Source: Galeopsis tetrahit
Taxonomy: Eukaryota > Streptophyta > Magnoliopsida > Lamiales > Lamiaceae
Length of the DNA: 64,000 nt
Direction of reading: 5' to 3'
NCBI GenBank assembly: GCA_963675135.1
Contig: OY776123.1
Span: forward strand, 746,501-810,500
Shown here: piece after piece, positions 46,515 through 57,258 of the stretch
How positions within the stretch are numbered: position 1 is the stretch's first letter
Layout of the letters: every line of letters begins with the position of its first letter
Position numbers and translations under genes: made by a program
The notes under the pieces: generated by a model
Database searches by the model: none
Told to the model about the DNA's origin: nothing
What the model saw: only the letters and a program-made list of their open reading frames with translations

Positions 46515-49500
46515 ATGCAGATTAGAGTTTTGCAATCACCGATTTGGATAAACCCAGAAAAAATTGCAGATAATCAAGCAGTTTTTTCAGAAGAATGGGG
46601 GTCGTTTGCTTGCGAAGAAAAGATTTCGCAGACCTGCAACTTTAAAGGTCTATGACTCTTGTGAAAATGGGGCAGGTAATTACTTCACTTAGAATTATTA
46701 CATTTAAGGTGTTTGTTGAATTGCCGGAGTAGAATTAGCTATTTTTTGTGATTTTTTAATGGTTTTTGAGTTTACAAATTAAATACCCATCCCTTTTTCC
46801 CTCCCCATGACTCGAAGGTAGTGGTGATTTTTTAATGGTGATAAATTGAAAGATTTTGTTGGTCGATTCCTGTTGAAATGGAAGCAACTGCACAAATATT
46901 AAATTGTACAGTCGATGAGTGGGGAGAGTATTAGAGAATTAATTTATCACCTCCCTACGAGTTCTTACTTTAGATGTGACGAAATTCTTTTGTGAATCTT
47001 TGTGTAAACCCCTGATATTTGGAAGTTGTCGGTATGTGCCCCCACCAATTATTGCACCTATCACTCTCAATCCAGACAGAGAATTAACTTCATTGTGCTC
47101 AATAATGGTCCTGTAAAACGTGGGAGCTAATCTGCACCGTTCACCGACAACTAATGGGCCTCTTATACGTAAGACAAAAACTTGTACGAGACGATCTCAT
47201 TTACTATTTTATACTTATCTACGGAGCCTTAAGTCCAATCATGCTGTAAAAGTCCAAATACTAAAGTGAAGCTCTGCTGACTTACTTTATTTGTAAGGTT
47301 TTTTCCTTGGTTCATCTATAAAAAGAAAGAAGTTAGATAATAAACTTTCATGCAAGTAATGGGAACTGAAGTCCTCCAAATGTTGTCTGTTTCTTCAGCT
47401 GAATCTGAATGTTCTCCACCATTATTTGATGAATCAAAGATCATAAAGGTATGTTTTATGACATTGTCCTCTTGTGTATATATATTGGAGTGTTGAAAAG
47501 GTGGCATGATCCCTACTATTGAGCACGATTATGACTCAGTTGTGATGTTATTGCAGGAAAAATCCGAAGAGATCGAACCATATCTCGATGGACAATGTGT
47601 ATACCTTGTTGGTGGGTGCAAATATCAGTTTTCTTTGATGAGTAAATCTGGTGTTTAAGGTTTTTATTTAACTAAGAATTTTTATGTTGCAGGGATGATG
47701 GGATCTGGAAAAACGACTGTCGGAAAGGTCTTGTCCGAAGCTCTTGGATATTCGTTTGTCGACTGGTGAGTGGTGAACCCCAAATATTATACTCCCTCCG
47801 TCCCGCAATTACTCTGACGACCCCTCCTTCCGTGGCCAATTATTCATCATTTACGGGACAAGTAGAGTCGTTTCATAGGGCCGACAATCCATCGTGCCCT
47901 TTTTAATAATATTATGCTACACTTAACTCCAACAAAATTGATAATGTATGTTAGTTGTGAATGTTTCAGTGACACAGTTATAGAGGAGGCTGCCGGTGGG
48001 AGGACTGTGGCTGATATCTTCAAGTCATACGGCGAGAGCTTCTTCAGAGATTGTGAGGTTAGCGAACATCCCAATTCTTTCCCGAAATTCCTATTTAACG
48101 GGTCATTTCCAGCCCTTAACTATGAAAGACGGGAGCTTATTCTTGTATGTCACGTACATAGTAAATGATGAATATAAAATGAGACGGAGGGAGCAATGCT
48201 CGCGACTATTATTAGAGACGTTGCTTCTAGATTTAACTTAGAGGTTTAAACTCACATTCTTTTTCTCTCCAGACTGATGTATTGCAGAAGTTGTCCTTAA
48301 TGCATCGATTAGTTGTTTCAACAGGAGGAGGTGCCGTGGTTCGCCCAGTCAACTGGTAATAATAATATGTAGAGTTTTTTTACACGAGCAATTTCTAAAT
48401 CTGATATTCCGGAGTAACATCGTATAATTGATCTCATATTTGTTGAGTGTTGGCGATTTTAGCCTTATACGAATCAATTTTAGTCCTACATTGATATTTT
48501 TTTTGTTTAGGATGATAATTAATTTGTGATTGTGTAAAAAATAAAAAAAATTGAAATTAGTATGTTGGGGTCTCATTTTGCCACTTATGCGACACCAATT
48601 CACTAGTCCGGTTGCTACCTGGAATTTCGGTCCACAATCTTATATTGTATAAGACTAAAATTGCACTATTTAAAAGTTTTGGACTGAGAAAATTGATTCG
48701 TACGAGATTAAATTCACTTAAACCCAATAGATACGGACCGATTTTGTAATTTACTCGATATTTGTTTTGACATAATAGGAGACACATGAAGAAGGGTATT
48801 AGTATTTGGCTTGATGTGCCATTGGAAGTCTTGGCACATAGAATTACAGCTGTTGGAACTGATTCTCGACCCCTTTTACACTATGAACCTGGAGATTCTT
48901 ACACTAAGGTTGGCTTTTAATTTTGTCAATGAGGTTGTTATAATTCTAGCCACCAATTTTGGTGGTAGAATCTTCTTATATAAATGTTTCTTTTCGGGTT
49001 TATGTAGACCGTGAAGCGATTATCTTCCCTTTTCGACGAAAGAGGCGAAGCGTATGCCACTGCCGATGTGAGAGTTTCTCTTGAAAGTATGATCTCGATT
49101 CATTTTGATTTGCACGGTTTTTCCTTCTCAATATTTATAAGCCTAATTGCGGCTAGAATCGGTGACATCTGCATTAATTGCAGTTTAATATAGATAATTG
49201 GATAATAGCAAATTAAACAACAATATTTTTTTCCTCCGCAATTGAATATTTCGGGCAGCCCCTTGCCCGAGTCTGATGTGGCGAGTATTGCCCTCGTTAT
49301 TATGAGGCGTTGGTTATTTTTTTATATTACACGTGTTAATAATTCAGATAATATAATAAAATGTAAAATCAAAATTGAAACATGTGAGTCTCGTTATTCA
49401 TCCCTCTTGAATCTTGCGTCGTCGTGTAGCTTAACTAGGGGTTGCCAAGTCGGACCACCACGTCAGACTCGGGCATCCAATTATCGAGATTAGACTGTAA

Positions 49501-49911
49501 TTAACGCAAATGTCATTATTATAGACACAATGAATCCATATTTACAGCAAATGTCATTATATGTCTTTTACCATAGATATTGCAGTCAAGCTTGGATTTG
49601 AAAATGTAGCCGATATATCACCAACTGTAATTGCAATCGAGGTTCGTCTCCCTCTTCCTTACTCTTCACAATTTGGTAGGGTAGATTAGCTTAAAACAGA
49701 CGTGTAATTCCAAGAAAATATGTGTAATTAGAGCTGAAATAAATTATATTTATATTCATCACGCAAAAACACATTCGATTGTAACTAACATATTTACCGA
49801 GCAGGGTCTAGATTGAATCCATTTTCTTATCTTTTTGTCTATTTATTTTACAAATGTGGCAAATCTAAATGACAGGTGCTTCAACAAATCAATAATTTCT
49901 TGAAGAAATAA
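46515..49911 (+). CDS. SK: Shikimate kinase, plastid, with a +1 shift in exon 1
   Basis: Ten exons: 46515-46675, 47399-47448, 47557-47611, 47693-47765, 47970-48057, 48273-48355, 48779-48908, 49008-49086, 49577-49641, 49876-49911. The enzyme phosphorylates shikimate in the plastid pathway to chorismate. The core shows Walker A MMGSGKTTVG, shikimate-binding VDCDT and FFRD, TGGGAVVRP, and SRPLL in the lid. The ATG at 46515 gives MQIRVLQSPIWINPEK, which fits plant shikimate kinase N-termini. Counted back from the core, however, the frame in exon 1 is one base off: the start frame hits TGA at 46653, and the core frame has TAA at 46549. The switch fits an extra A in the six-A run at 46558-46563; without it the protein would be about 272 residues. 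Exon 5 lies between inverted Stowaway-like ends. Confidence 0.86.
47789..48196. repeat. Opposed Stowaway-like ends around shikimate kinase exon 5
   Basis: TACTCCCTCCGTCCCGCAAT starts at 47789, in intron 4. ATGAGACGGAGGGAGCA, its inverse, ends at 48196, in intron 5. ATTCATCATTTAC at 47840 also has an inverse near 48158. Coding exon 5 (47970-48057) lies between the two. Confidence 0.6.
48410..48770. repeat. MITE in shikimate kinase intron 6
   Basis: ATTGATCTCATATTTGTTGA at the left and AAATTTACTCGATA-like sequence at the right. Same family as the ABCF5 intron 2 element at 24240-24600, by shared phrases and order. Confidence 0.55.
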
Positions 49912-50978
49912 GAGAAAAACATTGTTCCCATTTTCCCTTCTGTTGAAGCATTGATGTGGGACATGGCTTGAATAATGTGGAAGAAGAATTGGGCTTTATT
50001 TTCGAAGAATTTTGTCCATGTAAACATGATGATTGGATTTTATTGTTTTAATCTACCGGTTTAATTCCTCCACTTTTTGTATTACACTTGATGTTCTACC
50101 TCCGAATCATTAACACGTGTCGTCTCCATTATTGTAGTGCGTTGATTATTTTTTTAAATGACGCATGTCAACAATTTAGAGAATTGAATATAATATGAAA
50201 CATAAAAATTGGAACTGTGGTTGATAGTAATTTTATAAAATTTTACTCCCTCTGTCACAGTGAAACCTGCTCAACTTTCATTTTATGTACGTCAGCTACT
50301 CATTCCTTTTTTGTTAACTATCCTCTCTCACGTTTCATTATATTTTTCTCTCTCAATCACATCACCTCTAATACATCTACTTATTATATTAGTATTTTTT
50401 AAACTCCGTGCCCGGAGCTCATGGAGAGCTTTCCCCGGAACGGAGGAAGTATATATAAAGTACTAAAATAGTTGAAATGAGCGTATGCTGCTCCAAAAGT
50501 AACGACATGAAAGGTAAATAAAATGGTCTCTCTAATCACAAGAAAACGAGGGAAACCCAAAATTATAATGTAGGGCAAATACTTGTGTGTATCAGCACTT
50601 GATTTAATTTTTTAAATGAGTGAATATTATTAATGAGTTATGCAAATACGGTATAATATTAACTTAAATAGAGTATAATATTAGTTCAATTATAATATAG
50701 TATTAATTCACCTATGATATAATATTAATTTAAATATTAAATAGGAATATAAAGTTATACATAAAGCAAATTGAGGTAAAATAAATATTTTATTTTTTTT
50801 GTTAATACGAATTATTTTTCTATACTTGTGGGGGTAAAATAATTTTTTTGAAGTTGAAAATGACATTTTATAGTTTTTTTCGTCCAATTTTATTATTATT
50901 ATTATTATTATTGTAAATAATTTTATTATTTTTATTTTTCAACGCTATCTCAGTCACAATTCACAAACACCCCCTTCC
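49912..50978. other. Spacer between shikimate kinase and F-box gene
   Basis: A dispersed repeat (50100-50220), a degenerate Stowaway MITE (50245-50455) and a (TTA)n tract at 50890-50912. No gene is seen. The last 60 bp are probably the F-box leader. Confidence 0.5.
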
Positions 50979-52079
50979 ATGGCGGACCAAACTATCATCG
51001 CCGCCGCCGCTAACGCCGCAACCTCAGCGCCGCCGTCTCCGCCGCAACTCATCCCTAACCTCCCCGACGACATATCCCTCCAGATCCTAGCCAGAGTACC
51101 CCGCTTCCACCACCCCTTCCTCTCCGTAGTTTCAAAATCGTGGCGCTCCGCCGTGAAGTCCGCCGAGCTTTACCGCACTCGGTCCCTCATCGGTACAGCC
51201 CAGTCCTCTCTTTGCCTCAGTCTACGCTTCCGCTCTTCTTTCCAATGGTACGCCGAGCGAAATCCCCTAAATTTCAAGCGTATTTTCGTCCCCCTCCCTT
51301 CAATCCCTCAGCACCCAATCGGATCTTCAGTCTTAGCTCTAGGCCCGAAAATATACGTAATCGGTGGTTCAATTAACGATATCCCTAGTACTAGTGTTTG
51401 GATTTTCGATTGTAGGTTTAATAGGTGGGAATTGGGGCCGAAAATGAGGGCAGCTCGGGAATTCTCCGCTGCGGGGGGGTTGAATGGGAAGATATATGTG
51501 ATGGGTGGATGTAATGTGGATAATTGGACACGTTCGATCAATTGGGCGGAGGTGTTTGATCCGAAAATTGGAATATGGGCTCCGATTCAGAGTGAGATTG
51601 AGCTGAGGGATAAGTGGATGCACGCTAGTGCGATCATTGTGGGGAGATTTTACGGCATGGCGGATAGAGGTGGGGTGGTGTATGATGTTGAGTGTGGGGA
51701 GTGGGGGAATGTGCCTAAGAGGTTGGATTTGGGGTGGAGAGGACGGGCGGCGGTGGTGGACAATGTGTTGTATTGTTACGATTACTTGGGGAAGATTCGG
51801 GGGTACGATGTGGAGAGGGACGCGTGGAAGGAGTTGGTAGGGGTGGAGAAGGGGTTGCCGAAGTTCTTGTGTAGCTCAACAATGGTGAATTTGGATGGGA
51901 AGTTGTGTGTTGTGTGGGAAGGGAAAACGAATGGGAAGGAGGTGGAGGTTATGTGTGCAGAGATTGAGGTGAAGAGGGATGTTAATGGAGGTTTGAGTGG
52001 GGTAATCTTGAGTTTGGATGTGATTCTCGTTGTTCCCAAAGGGACGACGATTTCTCATTGCTTGGCCGTGGAGTTTTGA
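50979..52079 (+). CDS. F-box/kelch-repeat protein, SKIP6-like
   Basis: A single exon encodes 366 residues. An Ala/Pro-rich leader is followed by an F-box at about residues 24-62 (IPNLPDDISLQILARVPRFH, then VSKSWRSAVKS), which binds SKP1 in SCF ubiquitin ligases. Kelch repeats follow, with IYVIGGS, KIYVMGGC and RGYDVERDAW showing the GG and W landmarks; these form a propeller for the substrate. Overall it looks most like the SKIP6 type, but substrate is unknown. The start is the first ATG and has a good context (CCATGG). The 3' end of the coding region has been copied several times downstream. Confidence 0.9.
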   Translation: MADQTIIAAAANAATSAPPSPPQLIPNLPDDISLQILARVPRFHHPFLSVVSKSWRSAVKSAELYRTRSLIGTAQSSLCLSLRFRSSFQWYAERNPLNFKRIFVPLPSIPQHPIGSSVLALGPKIYVIGGSINDIPSTSVWIFDCRFNRWELGPKMRAAREFSAAGGLNGKIYVMGGCNVDNWTRSINWAEVFDPKIGIWAPIQSEIELRDKWMHASAIIVGRFYGMADRGGVVYDVECGEWGNVPKRLDLGWRGRAAVVDNVLYCYDYLGKIRGYDVERDAWKELVGVEKGLPKFLCSSTMVNLDGKLCVVWEGKTNGKEVEVMCAEIEVKRDVNGGLSGVILSLDVILVVPKGTTISHCLAVEF

Positions 52080-52870
52080 TTTGGTGAGATTTCTCATTAT
52101 TGAATTTTGATACTGCATTTTTAGTTTGAATGTGGTGAATTTGGATTGAAATGTAGATGGAGGGTGAGTTGGACAATCATGAGTAGATGTGATTCTTGTG
52201 GTTTTGCCGTAGAGTTCTGATTTAGTGAGATTTCAGATTTCTTGTTGAATTTTGACACATTTCTTGTTTAGTTTGAAAATGGTGAACTTGGATTGAAATG
52301 TAGATGGAGGGTTGAGTGGGACAATCATGAGTTTAGATGTGATTCTTGTGGTTTTGCCGTAGAGTTTTGATTTAGTGAGATTTCTCGTTGAATTTTGATT
52401 CATTTCTTGTTTAGTTTGATTTGATACATTTCTCGTTTAGTTTGAAAATGGTGAATTTGGATTCAAATGTAGATGGAGGGTTGAGTTCGATAATCATGAG
52501 TTTAGATGTGATTCTTGTGGTTTCACCGTAGAGTTTTGATTTATTGAGATTCCTCGTTGAATTTTGATACATTTCTTGTTTAGTTTGAAAATGGTGATTT
52601 TGGATTGAAATGTAGATGGAGGGAGGGTCTTGTTTTAGTGAGATTTCTCTGTGAATTTTGATACATTTCTTGTTAAGTTTGAAAATGGTGAATTTGGATT
52701 GAAATGTAGATGGAGGGTTGCGTGGGAGAATCTTAAGTTTAGATGTGATTCTTCTTGTTCCCAAAGGCGCGACGATTTTTCATTGCTTGGCCGTAGAGTT
52801 TTGATTTGATGAGATTTCTCGTTGAATTCTGATACATTTCTTGTTTAGTTTGAAAATGATGAATTTGGAT
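52080..52870. repeat. Tandem array derived from the 3' end of the F-box gene
   Basis: About six irregular units repeat AATGGTGAATTTGGATTGAA, TGTAGATGGAGGGTTGAG, TTTAGATGTGATTCTTGTGG and TAGAGTTTTGATTTAGTGAG. Unit starts near 52132, 52278, 52446, 52587, 52681 and 52852. These correspond to the coding segment at 51880-52079; the copy at 52758 still has CCCAAAGGCGCGACGATTTT. Copies are broken by stops and lack an open frame. Confidence 0.88.
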
Positions 52871-53143
52871 GGTTCCTTAACTCTTAATCTTACTGTAATA
52901 TACCTCTACAGCAGCTTTGCAGAACAAGATCATTCGCTTTAATTTTGTGACGAAGGAAATGAGATCATGATCATCTCCGTCCCACTTGTGTACGCGAATT
53001 GCTTGAACTTGCTTCAGCCTCTGTGGCGTCGTCTGAGGTGGGATCCTGTACAACACAGAAGAATTAGTCGTAAGTTTCCACATGTTGATATGGACGAGTG
53101 GAAAGAATGACGACGAAGACGAAGAAATCAGGATCATGATCAA
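52871..53143 (-). pseudogene. Possible FBD-like F-box fragment, uncertain
   Basis: An 88-codon open frame contains LKQVQAIRVHKW, DDHDLISFVTKLKRM and LFCKAAVEVYYSK, which distantly recalls the C-terminal FBD part of F-box/LRR proteins. There is no upstream F-box and no clear exon partner. It may be a gene remnant, or chance. Confidence 0.25.
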
Positions 53144-53925
53144 CTTGGAGCCAACTTCAACACAAAATTATTTGCATTGTAAGAAGTAAGAACACACAAC
53201 AGTTGTATCTGTTTTTTTTTTTTTTACTGAATAATGTTTGCAATTTATGTTATTGATGTTATCAGTGTAAATATTATTGGAATTGTAATTTTTCCTACAT
53301 TCTTGTATTTACCTTTACATAATTAGATGCCACAAAAATTAAATACATTCACTAAAAACTTATTGAAAATACACTTGAATGCAATTAAAAAAAATTAAAT
53401 ATTATAGGAAACTTAAAGGCAAGGGCAGTGGATATAAAATCACATTTTTTAAATACTAGAGGGAAATTAAAGGCAAGGGTAGTGGATATAAAATCAAATG
53501 TGATAGCTTTAGTGTTAATTATTGACACGTGTTAACTAAAAAAAAACATATTTTTTATGGACAGAGGGAGTAATTGCTTTCATAATAATTGGGACAACGT
53601 TTAATCACCTCGCTGCCCACGTCTCAATCCAAATTGCTCAAATTCAATGATCGAAATTTAAATGTATACTGACAGTACTCCGGGCTGGCCCGTTTAGCTT
53701 ACGGACTAACGGGTCCAAATTAAAAAAATCAAATTTAAACGGACCTACAATCTATGTACTCTCATTTTTTAGGGTTAATCGGGTCAGTCCGTTTAATCCA
53801 ATTCAGGGGAATATCTCTACTCTAGGTCTCATTTCTTTTTAAGTATTAGGTTCATGGGCCACAATTTGGGCTTTACCCCATAAGCATATGAATGGCCCAT
53901 TGGGCCAAGTTTAATAAATTAAAAT
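53144..53925. other. Spacer before element B copy 3
   Basis: AT-rich. A short tandem of AAAGGCAAGGGCAGTGGATA occurs twice (53415 and 53470). No gene is seen. Confidence 0.5.
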
Positions 53926-55046
53926 GGGTCTGCCTATATACACCTCCATTTCGGTTTGATGCACTCCCCCGATAGGTGCACCCCCCCTAAAATCGTTTCA
54001 AAGTAGACGCACCCCCATGAAATGTCATAAATAACCCTCTCTCATAAAAACTCCTATTACTACTCACACCCCCTCAAACCCTAATTTCATTTTCAATCTT
54101 CATCTTCTTCATTCTCTCCCCCCACCCAAACCACTCCACCACCAAGCCCCGTCGCCGCCCTCGCCCCCACCGTCGCAGCCCCCGCCCTCGTCCGCACACC
54201 AGCGTTTTCTGTAACAAAAAAAAAAAATCGTGCCACTGCTAGCGGCCGCGCGGCCGCCTCCGTCCATCGGCCGCCCCCGTCCCTCGAGTTCATCGGCCAT
54301 CTGCCCCCGTCCCCCCAGCCTCTGCCATGGCGGCTCCGCCCCGCCCCCATCCATCCGCTGCGGCCTCCGCCTCCGCCACCGTCCCCATCCTCCTCTGTCG
54401 TGGCCGCCCTCTCGCTCCCTGACCGTTCTGTTAAAAAAAAATTGCTTTCATCGGCCGCCGCGGCCGCCCCCTTACCTCTCTCTTCTCTCATTCTCTTCAC
54501 TGGCGTTGGCCCACGCCGCTCCGTTCACGGCGTTAGCCCACCCCGATTTGCCGTATTAGCCCTAGTTTTTTTTTAAAAAATTTCGACACTGTAATGTCGA
54601 CACTGTAATGTCGACATTACAGTGTCGATCGACCTTTGTTGGTCGACCATATATCCTCTCATCGACAACAGGGTGTCGACGGAAGGATACATGGTCGCCC
54701 TTGGTTTCACGAAATTTTTTAAAAAAATTTGTTGAATATTGTTGATTTGTTAATAGTGTTTGTTAATGGGTTTGATAATGGTGTTTTGTGAATGAATATG
54801 GTTGATTTATGAAAATTTTGAATTTTTTTGATTTCTTGGTACTGGAAAAAATGGTGACGGTGGGCGGAAGTTTGGTTTAGGGATAAGGTGAAAGAAATGA
54901 TGACAGGGGTGCGTTTAGTAAAGAGGGTGCATCTATTATGTTGTATTTGAATGAAGGGTATTTTTTATTTTTTACACTATTATTTTATTAATAAATTGAA
55001 AGGGGGAGTGCATCTCTCCGAAATGGAGGTGCATATAGTCAAACCC
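53926..55046. mobile_element. Non-autonomous TIR element B-like, copy 3, 1121 bp
   Basis: TIRs GGGTCTGCCTATATACACCT (left) and the inverse of GGGTTTGACTATATGCACCT (right). A 9-bp duplication, AATTAAAAT, lies at 53917-53925 and 55047-55055. A GC-rich core with CGGCCGC-type motifs (54110-54540) precedes GTCGAC-type hairpins (54580-54700), then a T-rich tail. It is diverged from copies 1 and 2 but has the same order of parts. Confidence 0.88.
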
Positions 55047-57164
55047 AATTAAAATTCATTGGCTGGCTAATGGTCTGCTGACACTGAGAGGCCTATTTTA
55101 CTGTCATTGGCTCACTCGAGTCCAATGTATTTTCATACCTGGCTCATCCCATATAGACATGTTCAACCGTTTCAAACCGTCAGAATACGATTTTTAAAAA
55201 TTTTTGAAATCGAAATCGAATCAAAAGATTGAGAAAGAATCAAGGATTTTTTTAGTTTTAATTTGGGGTTGAATTTATGTTAATTAATTCAATTAGTTGT
55301 ATGGATGGTCTGGGTTTGGTTTTTTATTGATATTTAAAAGGTATACATTATTTTATGAAGATTAAATAGTTAATTGAAGTGAAAATAAGATGTTTGAGAA
55401 TGATAGCTAAAAGGAAATAAATTGTTTTGTTTTATTTTTAGAGAATGAGGAAGTAACATGATATATTCATCTTTTGATACTTTCTTCGTATATTACTAGA
55501 TTTTCTATTTTTAATTTTAGTATATTTTTTTACTAGATTACTCATATTTTTTATTAATTTTTTTTTATAACTCCAAGTAATATCCACTTCAATTCAAAAT
55601 AAGGGTCTTTTTTAATTTAAGAAGAATTGTTAATTTCATATAATGCATTTAATTAATTATTTTGAAATTCTATACGTAAAACTTTAAAAATTACCGCTTA
55701 ATATTGCATAAAAAAATGAAAACTCAAAATGTGGATTGGAGGGAGTATTAAACACATTATTTATTTTATTACTTTATTATTTTAAATATTAGTATTAAAT
55801 TAATCTTAAAAGTTGTGTCCGAATTAAAAGGGTGTAATAATTAAGTAAAACATGGAAGAAGTATAACTCACGTGTTATTAATTAAATTCAATTACGTAAT
55901 CAAATATTGAAAAATAATCTTCATTATAAAGATTACTAAACAATTTTTCTTCAAACAATTAAAACAAATTATTAGTAAATTAAGTATAACCATATTAAAA
56001 TCAAATACTATGAAAATGAAACAGCTATGCTCGTGGAAAAAATTCCCAAAAAAAAAGAGTTTTTCTTCTGAATTTTTTACTTTTTCTGGATTAAAAAATG
56101 AACGGCCCGTAAAAGTTCATGGTTCCTAATTTATTTATATTTCAACTAATCAAATTTCATAGGCATTAAATAGAAATAACCAATGCCATAAAATATAGAT
56201 AATTAAAGTAAAACGGAATAAAATTCACATGATTTGATTTTTTTTAGAATCTATTTTATTTCTAAAATATTTCATACAAATGATCATTCTGTTTTATTAT
56301 TATTAGTGAATAGAGTAATTAGGATTAGAAAGAGGAAGAAAAAAAAAAGGAGAGGAACCCACATGCTCCAATGAAATATGGTGTAATATGAGTAGAACAC
56401 GAAAAATGAAATATGAAAAATGAACATGCTAAATATATGGTTCATATGTGTCATTTTAAAATATAATCAAACGTCGTATTTGAAATTCGAATGAGACGGA
56501 AATGACTCATCCAAATTCGTATAGAGTCATCCCAAACCTAACACACTGTTAGTGAACGAAACTAGTGAAATACGAAAAGTGAAACATCACAAACCTAACA
56601 TACACTGAGGGTATATTTGTTCTGGCATGGAAAATTCGGATTTGAGATTTTGAAACTCCGCCCCTAAATCAAAATTTTACTATATAACCCTATAAAAGTC
56701 AACTTTATAAATACTTACCAACCCTATATAAATACTTATAAAAGTCATAATTTTATACTATAAAGTTAAATCCTAAATAAACTCAAAATATAAAAAGTAC
56801 TCCCTCCGTCCGCCTATAAGTTTTCCATTTTTCCATTTTGGTCCGTCCGCCTATAAGTTTTTCATATTTTTTTTTGTAAGTATTTTTTCTTACACTTCAC
56901 TTTATATCTTACTTTTTCTCTCTTTTCTCTCTCCTCTCTCAATCACATCACTTTTACTATATCTTTTATTTAATCACTTTTTTTAATCGTTGTGTCAAAA
57001 AGTAACGTAACACTTATAGGCGAACGGAGGCTATATAGTAATTTTGAAATTCACTATATTTTGAAATCCAAATTTTAAAAATCATCAAAATTCCAAAACA
57101 AACATTCACCGAGTGAACAAAACTAGTGAAATACGAAAAATGGAAGTTAAAAAAATTGATTGTC
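55047..57164. other. AT-rich spacer upstream of CYP78A
   Basis: No gene is seen. Contains a dispersed repeat around 56380-56480 and a nested MITE pair at 56606-57115, which ends about 50 bp before the CYP78A TATA box. Confidence 0.5.
56606..57115. repeat. MITE of the GTTTTGG family with nested Stowaway
   Basis: Outer ends: GGGTATATTTGTTCTGGCAT and CCAAAACAAACATTCACC. A Stowaway-type repeat TACTCCCTCCGTCCGCCTAT at 56798 to GGCGAACGGAGGCTATA near 57034 lies inside. Homologues of the inner element are at 62236 and 63071. Confidence 0.7.
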
Positions 57165-57174
57165 TATATAAATA
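57165..57174 (+). promoter_or_regulatory. TATA box of CYP78A
   Basis: TATATAAATA lies 94 bases before the start codon, followed by a CT-rich leader. Position and sequence fit a plant core promoter. Confidence 0.6.
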
Positions 57175-57258
57175 CCTCTTCACCCCTTTTTATCTTTCAT
57201 CATCAATCACTCCTACTTCTCTCTCTCTTCACTCTTTACCCACACTAAAATCTCTGCC

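Noticed and set aside
54093..54559. Glycine- or proline-rich frames in element copy 3
   Set aside because: Compositional by-products of the GC-rich core, present on both strands.
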